DNA of 64,000 bases from Pelagibius litoralis (GCF_011683915.1 NZ_JAAQPH010000007.1:124001-188000), one strand, 5' to 3'; numbered from the stretch's first letter, positions 9,629 through 19,010 are shown. Program-made: numbers and translations. Notes: generated from the letters alone by a model not told the origin.

Positions 9629-12600
9629 GGCGCTTTTGTAGTTGGCGCCGCCGCGCCTTCGCCTGCAGCCTTCTTCCTGCCGAGGCCTTCGCCGAGACGC
9701 TGCATTACCACGTAGAAGACCGGGGTGAAGAGCAGGGACATGATGGTGGCGGCGGCCATGCCGCCGACCACCGCGGTGCCGATGGCCTGGCGGCTGGCGG
9801 CGCCGGCGCCGGCGGCGATCACCAGCGGCATGAAGCCGGCGATGGAGGAAATGGCGGTCATCAGGATCGGGCGGAAGCGCAGCTTGGCGGCCGAGGCGGC
9901 GGCCTCCACGATCGACTTGCCCTCGGCGTGCTCGGCGCGTGCGAACTCGACGATCAGGATGGCGTTCTTGCTGGCCAGGCCGATCAGCAGCACGATGCCG
10001 ATCTGGGTATAGACGTTGTTGTCGAACTGGCGCGCCAACAGCGCGGCGATGGTGCCGAGCAGGGCCAGGGGCACCACCAGGATGACCGCGGCGGGGCTGC
10101 TCCAGCTTTCGTACTGGGCCGCCAGCACCAGGAACACCAGCAGGATCGCCAGGGCAAAGACCATGATGGATTCCGATCCCACCTGCTTTTCCTGGAAGGA
10201 GATGCCGGTCCACTCAAAGCCCATGGCGGCGGGCAGCTTGGCGTCGGCGAGCTGCTCCATCAGGGTGAGTGCCTGGCCGGAGGAAAAGCCGGGCGCCGCC
10301 TGGCCGGTGATCGTCGCGCTGGGATAGAGGTTGTAGCGCACCACCGTCTGGGGGCCGAGGATCTCGTCCACCTTCACCAGGGTGCCCAGCGGCACCATGC
10401 CGCCGGCGGCGTTGCGCACGTCCAGCCGGCGAATGTCCTCGGCCTCGATGCGATATTGGTGATCGGCCTGCACCTGCACCTGCCAGGTACGGCCGAATTT
10501 GTTGAAGTCGTTCACGTAGGCCGAGCCGAGATAGGTCTGCAGAGTGCCGAAAACCTCGTTCAAGGATACTTCCAGGGACTTGGCTTTCACCCGGTCGACT
10601 TCCGCAAAGAGCTGCGGCACGTCGGCGCGGAAACTGGTGTTGAGGTTGGTGAGGCCGGTCTGTGCGGCACCGTCGATCACCATTTCCTGGGCCAGCTGCT
10701 GAAGCTGAACCAGGCCCAGGTCGCCGCGGTCCTGAAGCTGCATCTGAAAGCCGCCGGAGACGCCGAGGCCGGGAATGGCCGGCGGCGGAAAGGCAAAGGC
10801 GATGGCCTCCTGGATGCCGGACAGTCCGGTCTGCAACTTGCCGAGGATGGCAAACTGCGAAAGCTCAGGGGTCTGGCGCTCTTCCCAGGGTTTCATGGTG
10901 ACGAAGATCGTGGCTGCGTTGGAGGCATTGGTGCCGTCGATCAGGGAGAAGCCGCCCAGGGAAACCCAGTTCTCGACACCGGGAATCTCGGCGACGATGG
11001 CATCGATCTTGTCGAGCACCGCGTTGGTGCGCTCCAGCGAGGCGGCATTGGGCAGTTGGACCGAGGCGATGAGATAGCCCTGATCCTCGATCGGCAGGAA
11101 GGCGGTCGGCAGCTTGCCGAACTGCCAGCCGGTCAGGGCGCCGAGACCGAGGAACAGCAGCATGACGATGGCGGTCATGCGCACCATCTTGTTGGTCAGC
11201 CAGGCATAGCCGTTTTCAGCTTTCAGGAAGGTGCTGTCGAAATTGCGAAAGAACCAGCCTTTCTTTTCTTTCGGCGGGCGCAGCAGCATGGCGGCCAGGG
11301 CCGGGCTCATGGTCAGGGCGTTGATCGAACTGAAGACCGTGGCGACGGCGATGGTGATGGCGAACTGGCGATACATCTGGCCGGTAATGCCGGGCAGGAA
11401 GGCGGCGGGAATGAAGACGGCCAGTAGTACCAGGGTGGTGGCGATGACGGCGCCGGAGACTTCGCGCATCGCCTGCATGGCCGCCTCGCGGGCTTTCATG
11501 CCGCGCTCGATGTGGGCGACCGTCGCTTCGACGACGACGATGGAATCGTCGACCACGATGCCGATGGCCAGCACCAGCCCGAAGAGGGTCAGCATGTTCA
11601 GCGAGAAACCCAGCACCCCCATCACGGCGAAGGTGCCGATCAGCGAGACCGGGATGGCGACGGCTGGGATGATGGTGGCGCGCCAATCCTGCAGGAACAG
11701 GAAGAGTACCAGAAAGACCAGGCCTGCTGCCTGGAACAGGGTGATGTAGACCTCCTCGATCGACTTCTCGACGAAGATCGTCGTGTCGTAGGGGACCTTG
11801 TAGACCATCGCTTCCGGGAAACGGGTGCTCAACTCGTCCATGGCCGCCCGCACGTCCTGTGCGACCTGCAGGGCGTTGGCGCCGGGCAACTGGTAGACGG
11901 CGATGGAGGCCGACGGCGACCCGCTGATGCGTGAGGTGATGTTATAGCTCTTGCCGCCCAGTTCGATGCGGGAGATGTCCCTCAGATAGGTGATGCCGCC
12001 GTCACCGCCGTGCTTGACGATGATGTTCTCGAACTGACTGACGTCGCTCAGGCGGCCCAGAACATTCACCGCGTACTGGAACGATTGACCCGACGGCGCC
12101 GGCGGCTGGCCGATCTGGCCGGCGGCGACCTGGACGTTCTGCTCGCGAATGGCGCTGACCACTTCGCTGGTGGTCAGGCCGCGCGACTTCAGGGCGCTGG
12201 GATCGAGCCAGATGCGCATGGCGTAGTTGCTGGCCGGGAAGACGAAGACCTCCCCGACACCGTCGATGCGGCTGAGGGTGTCGACGGCCTGAAGCGTTGC
12301 GTAGTTGCTGAGGAACAGCTCGTCGTAGCGGTTGTCCTCGGAATAGAGCGAGGCGATCAGGATGATGTTGCTGGATTTCTTCTTGGTGCTGACCCCCTGT
12401 CGAACGACCTCCTCCGGCAGGTTCGCCTCGGCCAGGGCAACCCGGTTCTGCACCAGGATCTGGGCGAGGTCGAGATCGGCCCCGACCTCGAAGGTGACGG
12501 TCAGGCTGTAGGAGCCGTCGCTGGCGCTGGTCGACGACATGTAGATCATGCCCTCGACGCCGTTGACCTGCTGTTCGATGGGCGAAGCGACGGTCTCCGC

Positions 12601-12774
12601 CACCACCTGCGCGTTGGCCCCGGGATAGGCGGCGGAGACCTGAACCGTCGGCGGCGTGATTTCCGGGAATTGTTCGATCGGCAGGCCGAAGACCGTGACG
12701 ATACCGGCGATCACAATGACGATGGAAATCACCGACGCGAAGATCGGCCGCTGGATGAAGAACTGGGAGAACAT
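9625..12774 (-). CDS. RND efflux transporter permease (HAE1 family)
   Basis: This is an inner-membrane proton-driven pump subunit of the AcrB/MexB (HAE1) family that extrudes hydrophobic or amphiphilic compounds in a tripartite complex. It has 1049 residues with the duplicated topology of the family: TM1 at residues 10-28, a large periplasmic porter loop, a TM2-6 block near residues 340-550, then the repeat. In TM4 the stretch GIVVDDSIVVVEAT carries the paired Asp residues for proton relay. The N-terminal MFSQFFIQRPIFA is typical. It lies 15 bases downstream of the adaptor gene on the same strand. No TolC-like outer-membrane gene is nearby, so the channel must be shared or encoded elsewhere. 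Confidence 0.95.
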   Translation of the reverse strand: MFSQFFIQRPIFASVISIVIVIAGIVTVFGLPIEQFPEITPPTVQVSAAYPGANAQVVAETVASPIEQQVNGVEGMIYMSSTSASDGSYSLTVTFEVGADLDLAQILVQNRVALAEANLPEEVVRQGVSTKKKSSNIILIASLYSEDNRYDELFLSNYATLQAVDTLSRIDGVGEVFVFPASNYAMRIWLDPSALKSRGLTTSEVVSAIREQNVQVAAGQIGQPPAPSGQSFQYAVNVLGRLSDVSQFENIIVKHGGDGGITYLRDISRIELGGKSYNITSRISGSPSASIAVYQLPGANALQVAQDVRAAMDELSTRFPEAMVYKVPYDTTIFVEKSIEEVYITLFQAAGLVFLVLFLFLQDWRATIIPAVAIPVSLIGTFAVMGVLGFSLNMLTLFGLVLAIGIVVDDSIVVVEATVAHIERGMKAREAAMQAMREVSGAVIATTLVLLAVFIPAAFLPGITGQMYRQFAITIAVATVFSSINALTMSPALAAMLLRPPKEKKGWFFRNFDSTFLKAENGYAWLTNKMVRMTAIVMLLFLGLGALTGWQFGKLPTAFLPIEDQGYLIASVQLPNAASLERTNAVLDKIDAIVAEIPGVENWVSLGGFSLIDGTNASNAATIFVTMKPWEERQTPELSQFAILGKLQTGLSGIQEAIAFAFPPPAIPGLGVSGGFQMQLQDRGDLGLVQLQQLAQEMVIDGAAQTGLTNLNTSFRADVPQLFAEVDRVKAKSLEVSLNEVFGTLQTYLGSAYVNDFNKFGRTWQVQVQADHQYRIEAEDIRRLDVRNAAGGMVPLGTLVKVDEILGPQTVVRYNLYPSATITGQAAPGFSSGQALTLMEQLADAKLPAAMGFEWTGISFQEKQVGSESIMVFALAILLVFLVLAAQYESWSSPAAVILVVPLALLGTIAALLARQFDNNVYTQIGIVLLIGLASKNAILIVEFARAEHAEGKSIVEAAASAAKLRFRPILMTAISSIAGFMPLVIAAGAGAASRQAIGTAVVGGMAAATIMSLLFTPVFYVVMQRLGEGLGRKKAAGEGAAAPTTKAP

Positions 12775-12789
12775 GGTGGTGGTTCTCCG

Positions 12790-13974
12790 CTACCGGGTGG
12801 CGCTTTGGGCGGCGCCCAGGGCGGTCGCCGTAAAGGCGGCCATCTCCGCTTCCTCCGGTGCAACGAGCGAGCCCGCGCGGATCCGCTGAATGCCGTTCAC
12901 CACCACCTTTTCCCCCGCGCTCAGGCCTTCTTCGATTACCCGCAGACCGTCGATCAATTGACCGATGGTCACGCTGCGCTTCTCGATTTGGTTCTCGGCG
13001 CCCAGTACATAGATAAAGCGGCCGCTCTGGTCGGAACTGATCGCCCGTTCGGTGACCAGGGGCAGGCCCTGGCGTTCGGTGACCGGAACCCGAACCCGGG
13101 CAAACAGCCCGGAAATCAGCGGGGCGAGGGCCCCAGGATTGTCGAAGCTTGCACGCAGTTGCAGGGTGCCGGTTTCCGGATTCAGGGCCGATTCGGCAAA
13201 GTCGAGGATGCCGACGAAGGGATAGTCCGACTGATCGCCGGTCGCCATTTCGACCCGCAGGCGGCCCTGTGCAGACGGCGCCGTGCCGGCGGCTTTCTCG
13301 GCCTCGGCGCGGTACTGCTCCATGCCCAACAGCAGGTCCCTTTCGTTGATGTTGAAGTAGACGAACATGGGGTCGTTTTCGGTGATGGTGGTCAGCAGGG
13401 TCGCCTCGCCCTCGCCAACCAGATTGCCGGCATCCACCAGGTTGCGCCCGACCCGCCCGCTGATGGGTGCGCGGATGTCGGTATATTCCAGGTCCAGTTC
13501 GGCCTGACGCAGGGCAGCCTGTTTCACTGCCACTTCGGCAGCCGTGGTGCGGGCGGCCGCTTCCGCCTCGTCCAGACTGGCCTGGGATATGTTGCCACGC
13601 TTGATCAGGGTCTGGGCGCGCTCCAGCGACCGGTCGGCCTCGACCTTCTTGGCCTTGGCGCTGCTCACTTCGGCCTTGGCGATTTCCAGATCGGCAAGGT
13701 ATTCGCGCTGGTCGATCTGGAACAGCGGGTCCCCTTCGCTCACCTGACTGCCGGACTGGAAAGAAATGGTCTTCAGCTCGCCCACCACGCGGGCGCGCAC
13801 CTCTACGATGGCCGCAGCCTGGGTGGTGCCGGTGAAGTAGAGATAGTCGGTCACGTCCTGGATCGCCGGTGGCGCAACCGTCACTTTGGGGGGCGGCGGC
13901 TCGACGTAGGTGTTGCTTTCCCCGCAGGCGGCCAGGGCGACGACGGCGAGAAGCACCGGCAGGCATCGTATCAT
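12790..13974 (-). CDS. RND efflux periplasmic adaptor lipoprotein
   Basis: This is a membrane-fusion (AcrA/HlyD-like) subunit that links the permease to the outer-membrane channel. An N-terminal lipoprotein signal (MIRCLPVLLAVVALAAC) ends in the lipobox LAAC. A lipoyl/beta-barrel half, an alpha-hairpin region rich in Ala/Glu (residues about 95-160) and the DIRAPISGRVG second lipoyl half follow in order. I chose the ATG at 13974 because AAGGA lies about ten bases upstream and the lipoprotein signal then starts cleanly. An ATG at 14001 adds nine residues. It is the first gene of a two-gene operon with the permease. No regulator gene is directly attached. Confidence 0.92.
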   Translation of the reverse strand: MIRCLPVLLAVVALAACGESNTYVEPPPPKVTVAPPAIQDVTDYLYFTGTTQAAAIVEVRARVVGELKTISFQSGSQVSEGDPLFQIDQREYLADLEIAKAEVSSAKAKKVEADRSLERAQTLIKRGNISQASLDEAEAAARTTAAEVAVKQAALRQAELDLEYTDIRAPISGRVGRNLVDAGNLVGEGEATLLTTITENDPMFVYFNINERDLLLGMEQYRAEAEKAAGTAPSAQGRLRVEMATGDQSDYPFVGILDFAESALNPETGTLQLRASFDNPGALAPLISGLFARVRVPVTERQGLPLVTERAISSDQSGRFIYVLGAENQIEKRSVTIGQLIDGLRVIEEGLSAGEKVVVNGIQRIRAGSLVAPEEAEMAAFTATALGAAQSATR

Positions 13975-14001
13975 TGTGTGCAGATCCTTGCATGCGATCA
14001 C

Positions 14002-14304
14002 TGTAAGCGTTCAGCTTAGCGCAGGTTTTAGGGTGCTGGCTATCGACCATCGTCAAAAGCGATGGATCGATGTTCTTACACCGATGTCAAACAAACAAGA
14101 TACGCGAATAGTATGCTGCGCGATTCAATTTTGGGCCGACAGGGTGATGCACCTTTTGCGTCGCTGGTCTTGCCGCTAGAGTGACCGGCACCTCCGCGCC
14201 CGCCCAGTGAAGTCGGGCCGGTACATTCGCTGAAGATGATAGACGACCGTGACGGTGACGGTCATCGCAGGCGAGCGCAAAAGCCGGGCCGGACTGGACC
14301 TGAG
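14002..14304. other. Intergenic region between the efflux operon and gltS
   Basis: This divergent gap of about 300 bases must hold both promoters. One perfect hairpin is visible, CCATCG (14047-14052) and CGATGG (14060-14065) around a 7-base loop. It could be an operator or a transcript hairpin. No conserved gene is seen. Confidence 0.4.
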
Positions 14305-15513
14305 ATGGCGGACAACACCCTATTCGTCGATGACTTCCTGGCCTATACCATCGGCATCGTTGTCTATTTCCTGGGCATGCGGCTGAACGGGCGCATCGCC
14401 TTTCTGCGCAGCTATAACATCCCTGAACCGGTGACCGGCGGCATCCTGGCGGCACTGGTGCTGTTGGCGATCTTCCTGGCGACCGGTAAGGAGGTCGTCT
14501 ACGACCTGGAAACCCGGGACACGCTCCTGGTCTATTTCTTCACGACCATCGGCCTCAATGCCCGCCTGTCCGATCTGCTGTCCGGCGGCCGGCCTCTGGT
14601 TATTCTGCTGGCCCTGACGCTTACCTACATCGTTTTTCAAAATGTCGTCGGCGTCGTTGCTGCGCAGGCTATGGGACAACCGAACGCCATCGGCGTGCTG
14701 GTGGGCTCCGCCTCGCTGATCGGCGGACATGGCACCACCATCGCCTGGGCGCCGGAGATCGCCGCCAGTTACGGCGTGCCCAATGCCCTGGAGATCGGCG
14801 TCGCCGCCGCAACCCTCGGCCTGGTGCTCGCCAGCCTGCTCGGCGGGCCCATCGCAAAATACCTGATGGCGCGCCATAAGATCGCGGATGCAGAGACCGA
14901 CGGCCTTCTGGTCGGGATCGCCCACGAAAGGGAAGATACCGAGCAGATCAACCACGTCAGCATCATGGGCGTGATCCTGGTGATGCATGTCGCCATCATC
15001 ATCGGCTACTTCCTCAACGAAGCCTTGGCCGAGGCGGGACTGAAGCTGCCGCTCTTCGTCTCTTGTCTGCTGGTGGCGATCCTGCTGTCGAACACGGTGC
15101 CCCGCCTGCTGCCCCGGATGCACTGGCCGGCCCGGACCAGGGCGCTTGCCGTCGTCTCGGATTTCTCGCTCGGCCTGTTCATCGCCATGTCGCTGATGAG
15201 CATGCAGCTCTGGTCCATTGCGGACCTCGCGGGCCCGTTGCTGGTTCTCCTGGCCTTGCAGGCGCTTGCCGCGGTGGCCTTTATTCTGCTGGTGCTGTTC
15301 CCGCTGATGGGCCGTGACTATCTGGCGACGGTGTTGAGCGCGGGCTTTGCCGGCTTCTGCCTGGGGGCGACGCCCACGGCCATCGCCAATATGACGGCGG
15401 TCACCAAAACCCACGGTCCGGCACCGACGGCCTTCATCATCCTGCCGCTGGTCGGCGCCTTCTTCGTCGATATCACCAATGCCTTCGTCATCCGGTTCTT
15501 CCTGGGGCTATAA
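14305..15513 (+). CDS. gltS: Sodium/glutamate symporter (GltS family)
   Basis: This is an inner-membrane Na+-dependent glutamate uptake protein. At 402 residues it matches the length of E. coli GltS. About ten or more hydrophobic segments are spread along the chain. The conserved reentrant-loop regions GSASLIGGHGTTIAW (near residue 135-150) and GATPTAIANM (near 355), each Gly-rich, are present. I chose the ATG at 14305 because the product then begins like the family; the frame is open from 14236. Its 3' end is overlapped on the other strand by the extended frame of the VOC protein. No regulatory gene is adjacent. Confidence 0.9.
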   Translation: MADNTLFVDDFLAYTIGIVVYFLGMRLNGRIAFLRSYNIPEPVTGGILAALVLLAIFLATGKEVVYDLETRDTLLVYFFTTIGLNARLSDLLSGGRPLVILLALTLTYIVFQNVVGVVAAQAMGQPNAIGVLVGSASLIGGHGTTIAWAPEIAASYGVPNALEIGVAAATLGLVLASLLGGPIAKYLMARHKIADAETDGLLVGIAHEREDTEQINHVSIMGVILVMHVAIIIGYFLNEALAEAGLKLPLFVSCLLVAILLSNTVPRLLPRMHWPARTRALAVVSDFSLGLFIAMSLMSMQLWSIADLAGPLLVLLALQALAAVAFILLVLFPLMGRDYLATVLSAGFAGFCLGATPTAIANMTAVTKTHGPAPTAFIILPLVGAFFVDITNAFVIRFFLGL

Positions 15514-15827
15514 ATTTTATCGCCGAAGAACAGCAGACAGCCGTCCGGGTCTTTCACGTGGAGCTCGCGCATGCCATAGGCTTGGTCGAAGGGCGAGCGC
15601 AGGCGGCCTTCGGGCAAGGCTTCCAGGGCTTTGGAGTCATCGCAGTGTAACAATTGCAGGCCGATGGCCGGCCCTTTCATGACGATGCCCAGGCTGGCGT
15701 CATCCGCCAGAAAGCGCGTATCGAAGCCCAGAACATCCGCGTAAAACGCGATACCTGCGCGCACATCGCGGACCGGCACGATGGTCATTGCATTTTCGAT
15801 TGCCGGCCCTGTTTGTTCTTTCGGCAT
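15318..15827 (-). CDS. VOC/glyoxalase-like protein with an antisense-derived C-terminal extension
   Basis: The first 105 or so residues form one vicinal-oxygen-chelate (glyoxalase/bleomycin-resistance) domain: VPVRDVRAGIAFYADVLGFD near the start and ELHVKDPDGCLLFFG near the end. Such proteins act as dimers in metal-dependent isomerase, dioxygenase or sequestration reactions; the substrate here is unknown. GGGGG lies about seven bases upstream of the ATG at 15827. Instead of stopping after the VOC domain, the frame continues for about 65 codons through the complementary strand of the end of gltS and stops at 15318. The extra tail therefore translates the antisense of a conserved gene and is unlikely to be functional. 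A lost stop codon or a small deletion at about 15513 is the simplest explanation. Confidence 0.75.
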   Translation of the reverse strand: MPKEQTGPAIENAMTIVPVRDVRAGIAFYADVLGFDTRFLADDASLGIVMKGPAIGLQLLHCDDSKALEALPEGRLRSPFDQAYGMRELHVKDPDGCLLFFGDKIYSPRKNRMTKALVISTKKAPTSGRMMKAVGAGPWVLVTAVILAMAVGVAPRQKPAKPALNTVAR

Positions 15828-15887
15828 CCTTTGCCCCCTTATCGAAGCCTTAACCCGATCGCGATCAAATAGGCGATCGTCGATGCA

Positions 15888-16232
15888 ATGAACAGTCGTT
15901 TGAGCCAGATGCCAGAGATTGTCGAGACCCGTCACGCCCGTCCGGCAGCCCTATTTCGGTTTGCCGTGATTCTGCGCGGTGAGGATTTTGCTACGGATGG
16001 TGCCGAGGGTACCTCCGAGCGGATCGGGTTTTATATCGTGCGCACCGCCACGGCCGCCGATCAGGCGACCGCCGAGCAATTGGCCCTCTTCGATCTCGAA
16101 GCGGAAATCCGTTCCAGTGCGACCCTGCAGGAATACTTCACCGCGACCGGTTCCATCGCTGTCGAAGAGGTCGCGCTGCTTGACGACGACATCGATGACA
16201 GCAACAGCGGATTCATTTTCTACCGGATGTGA
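15888..16232 (+). CDS. Hypothetical protein of about 114 residues
   Basis: I do not recognise this protein. It is soluble-looking, without a signal or membrane segment, and rich in Ala, Asp and Glu. Its central stretch ERIGFYIVRTATAADQATAEQLALFDLEAE predicts a strand followed by a helix, and the C terminus is acidic (DDDIDDSN) before FIFYRM. The start could be the ATG at 15888 or the ATG at 15909 (MPEIVE). The gene lies between the VOC gene and the end of the cysteine synthase fusion gene, on the opposite strand to both. It is a real gene only on the basis of its plausible protein composition. Confidence 0.5.
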   Translation: MNSRLSQMPEIVETRHARPAALFRFAVILRGEDFATDGAEGTSERIGFYIVRTATAADQATAEQLALFDLEAEIRSSATLQEYFTATGSIAVEEVALLDDDIDDSNSGFIFYRM

Positions 16233-16296
16233 GCGGCCCGCTTGATCTGGGTGCCGGCCGCCGCCGTCGTTGTCGTGACGGCGGGGTATTTGGTTT

Positions 16297-17820
16297 TTAG
16301 GTTCGCTCGACTGATTTCCGGGATTGCACCCAGGTTGGAACGAAAGTGTCGGGATCGATTCCGGGCCGATCATCGAAGCTGACGCCGTTGGCGGTCAGCA
16401 GGGAATGCAAGCTGCCGTTCTTATGAGCTTCGAAGAGCTCGCTGCATCCACCGACAAAGGTCTCGCCAACAAAGATCTGGGGAATGGTGCGGCAACCGGT
16501 GCGGGCGGTAAGACCGGTGCGGATACGGCCGCCCAGATCGCCTGGTTGAAGATCCACTGAATCCAGATCGACCGAACGGCAGGGCACGCGAAGTTGGGCG
16601 AAGAATCGCCGCACCGACCAGCAGAACTCGCACCATTCGAGCGCGAACATGACGACCGGGTTGGTTGGGTCACCAATCGCCCTTGCAAGATAGGTGGCTG
16701 CCTCCGCATCAATCTTGGGGGACTCCTTCGCGATGCTTGCCGTTGTCGTGCTGCTGGCCGGCTTTGTAGGCGTTGTGTCAAAGCGGGCTGAGGGTGTCGA
16801 CGTCGATATCGCCATTTCCTCTTCGTTCATATCCACATTGATGTCCTCAAAAAGAGCTGTGCTGAGGTAACGTTCGCCGGTGTCCGGCAGCATGCAGAGG
16901 ATGGTGCTGCCGCTGGGTGCGGTTCGGCTCAGTTCCAGTGCACCGGCAAAGGTGGCGCCGCCGCTGATACCGGTAAGGATGCCTTCTTCGCGCGCCAGCG
17001 CCCGTGACTGGCGCAGGGCTTCGTTGCCGTTCACCGGGATCACCCGGTCGATCAGTTTGGTTGCAACCGCCTGTTCGGTCAGGCTGGAGATGAAATCCGG
17101 ACTCCAACCCTGCATCAGGTGTGGCCGGAATCTCGGATGGCTTGCGCGGGGCGTGCCGTCGGGGTGTCGTTCCTGGGCGATGCCGCTGCCCAGAATCGGG
17201 ACGTTGTCCGGTTCGCATACGACGATCTGCGTTTCCGGCCGTTCGCTCGCCAGGACCCGCGCGACCCCCTTCAGCGTCCCGCCGGTCCCGAAACCGGTTA
17301 CCCAGTAATCCAGGCGCGCGGCCGAAAAGTCTTTCAGAATCTCCTGGGCGGTGGTGCGCGAATGCATCTCGGCATTGGCCTCGTTGTCGAATTGGCGGCA
17401 GAGAAACCAACCGTGCCGCTCTGCCAGCTCGATTGCCTTGGCCAGCATGCCGCTGCCCTTGTCGGCTGCGGGTGTAAGCACCACCTTGGCGCCGAAGAAC
17501 CGCAGCAGCTTGCGCCGTTCCAGGCTGAAATTCTCCGCCATGGTGACGACCAGGGGATAGCCCTTGCGGGCGCAGACCATGGCCAGGCCGATACCGGTGT
17601 TGCCGCTGGTTGCTTCGATTACCGTCTGTCCGGGCGCCAGCAGGCCGCGGCGCTCTGCATCCTCGATGACGCCGAGGGCGAGGCGGTCCTTCACCGAGCC
17701 CATGGGGTTGAAGGCCTCCAGCTTGGCGTAGAGGTCGATGCCGTCGGGGGCCAGTTTCTCGATCTTGACGACCGGTGTGTTGCCGACCGTTTCCAGAATG
17801 TTGGCGAATTTGCGGTTCAT
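16297..17820 (-). CDS. Cysteine synthase-like PLP enzyme fused to a glutaredoxin domain
   Basis: Residues 1 to about 335 are a fold-type II PLP enzyme of the O-acetylserine sulfhydrylase family. The PLP lysine is K44 in GSVKDR, the substrate loop is TSGNTG and the phosphate-binding loop is TGFGTGGT. A Ser/Thr/Lys-rich linker of about 40 residues leads to a glutaredoxin domain with the active site C397-E-F-C400 and a TIPQIF cis-Pro region. The whole is 507 residues, whereas stand-alone CysK has about 310-320. The start ATG overlaps the stop of the upstream serine hydrolase gene as ATGA, so the two are translationally coupled. The fusion suggests a thiol product or a redox-gated beta-substitution. 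The substrate may differ from O-acetylserine, because the gene is not next to other sulfur genes. Confidence 0.88.
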   Translation of the reverse strand: MNRKFANILETVGNTPVVKIEKLAPDGIDLYAKLEAFNPMGSVKDRLALGVIEDAERRGLLAPGQTVIEATSGNTGIGLAMVCARKGYPLVVTMAENFSLERRKLLRFFGAKVVLTPAADKGSGMLAKAIELAERHGWFLCRQFDNEANAEMHSRTTAQEILKDFSAARLDYWVTGFGTGGTLKGVARVLASERPETQIVVCEPDNVPILGSGIAQERHPDGTPRASHPRFRPHLMQGWSPDFISSLTEQAVATKLIDRVIPVNGNEALRQSRALAREEGILTGISGGATFAGALELSRTAPSGSTILCMLPDTGERYLSTALFEDINVDMNEEEMAISTSTPSARFDTTPTKPASSTTTASIAKESPKIDAEAATYLARAIGDPTNPVVMFALEWCEFCWSVRRFFAQLRVPCRSVDLDSVDLQPGDLGGRIRTGLTARTGCRTIPQIFVGETFVGGCSELFEAHKNGSLHSLLTANGVSFDDRPGIDPDTFVPTWVQSRKSVERT

Positions 17821-19010
17821 TGCGCTCTAACCTGAAAAGGAACGACCCCGGCCGCGCGCTCACTGCGGTGGGCGACTGTGGGGGCGGGCGACAGCAGGGT
17901 CAGGGTGGCCGGTACCAGGGGCGATACCGGGCGCCGGTCGGAAAACACACCGGTTGTCTGTGACTGGTTCATCGTCCCGCAGATCACCGCATCGCCTTGC
18001 GGCCAGTACAGCGCGAAGGACTTCAGAAAACCGGTGTGCCCCCAGAGCTCGCCGAATCCGGGCAGGCCCAGCGCCGTGAGATCAAAGCGGCGCAGGCCGA
18101 GCCCGTAGTCGACGCCGGCTTCGCCGGTTGGATGCCAGGACTGCATCTGCACCCGGCTCTGAGTCTGCTGGAAGATGCCGCTGTCCGCAAAGGCACGCAG
18201 AAAGCGCGCGAGGTCTCCGGCGGTCACCACCAAGCCGCCGCTGCCCCAATCGGCCGAGGTGCTGCGCAGGCTGCCGTAGTCCGTGTCGCCGACGAAGGGG
18301 TTCGCCGGGCCGCGTTCCGGCGTCACCGGTCTCGGCTCTTCGCGGTAGAGCAGATAGCTGTGGGCCATACCCAAGGGCTCGAAGATTCTCCGTCGATAGG
18401 CATGGTGCAGGGGTTCGCCGGTAACCGCCTCAATCACCAGGCCGGCGAGCAGGAAGCCAGTATCGGAGTAGTGCCAGCCGGTCCCGGGCGCGAAGCGCGG
18501 TGCCATCCTGGGCTTGAACCAGGCGATGACCTTCCGGGGGTCCCACAGGCGATGCGGATCTGCTGCCATCTCGGCGACGAAGGGCGGCTTGCCGTCGGGA
18601 TCCGGCGGGCCATCGCCGAAGAAGTCGGCGATCCCGCTGGTGTGGCTGAGCAACTGGCGCAGGGTGAGGCTTGCACCGTGGTCTCGTCCGTCGTGGATGT
18701 GGAGGCCGTCGGTCAGTGTCTCTTCCAGGTAGTGGCCGATGCCGGTATCGAGGTCGACAAGACCTTCTTCCGCCAATTGCAGGCAGAGCGTCGCGGTGAA
18801 CATCTTGGTGATGCTCGCGGCGTGAAAGGCATCGTCAACCCGCAAAACGAACCCTCGACGGGGGTCGCAGTAGCCGGCGGCGCCTTCCCAGGTGAAATCG
18901 GGTGTTTCGACGCGTAGGATGACACCGGGAATACTCTGGTCATTGCCGACCGTACGGTCGACCAGTGCCTGAAGGCTGCGGGCTGTGTCGTGTGTTGACG
19001 ATAGACTCAT
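17817..19010 (-). CDS. Beta-lactamase-fold serine hydrolase (class C/esterase type)
   Basis: This is a cytoplasmic-looking protein of 397 residues in the beta-lactamase/transpeptidase-like (PF00144) family. The nucleophile motif SxxK is SITK in FHAASITKMF, the second motif is YSD in HYSDTGFLLAG, and HTG in GHTGFLKSF stands for the third (KTG-like) motif. No signal peptide is present, which argues against a secreted beta-lactamase. It points instead to an esterase, amidase or acyltransferase, as known for LovD-like relatives. AGGGA lies eight bases upstream of the ATG. It is the third gene of a four-gene minus-strand run and overlaps the cysteine synthase fusion by ATGA. The substrate is unknown. 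Confidence 0.85.
   Translation of the reverse strand: MSLSSTHDTARSLQALVDRTVGNDQSIPGVILRVETPDFTWEGAAGYCDPRRGFVLRVDDAFHAASITKMFTATLCLQLAEEGLVDLDTGIGHYLEETLTDGLHIHDGRDHGASLTLRQLLSHTSGIADFFGDGPPDPDGKPPFVAEMAADPHRLWDPRKVIAWFKPRMAPRFAPGTGWHYSDTGFLLAGLVIEAVTGEPLHHAYRRRIFEPLGMAHSYLLYREEPRPVTPERGPANPFVGDTDYGSLRSTSADWGSGGLVVTAGDLARFLRAFADSGIFQQTQSRVQMQSWHPTGEAGVDYGLGLRRFDLTALGLPGFGELWGHTGFLKSFALYWPQGDAVICGTMNQSQTTGVFSDRRPVSPLVPATLTLLSPAPTVAHRSERAAGVVPFQVRAQ

Noticed and set aside
9589-14056. Long open frames (612, 669 and 684 codons) overlapping the RND permease and adaptor genes in other frames
   Set aside because: They give low-complexity Gly/Arg/His-rich translations and overlap well-supported RND genes over their whole length.
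17817-19010. The serine hydrolase as a secreted beta-lactamase resistance gene
   Set aside because: There is no signal peptide, the third motif is HTG rather than KTG, and it is coupled to a metabolic gene. An esterase or acyltransferase is more likely.
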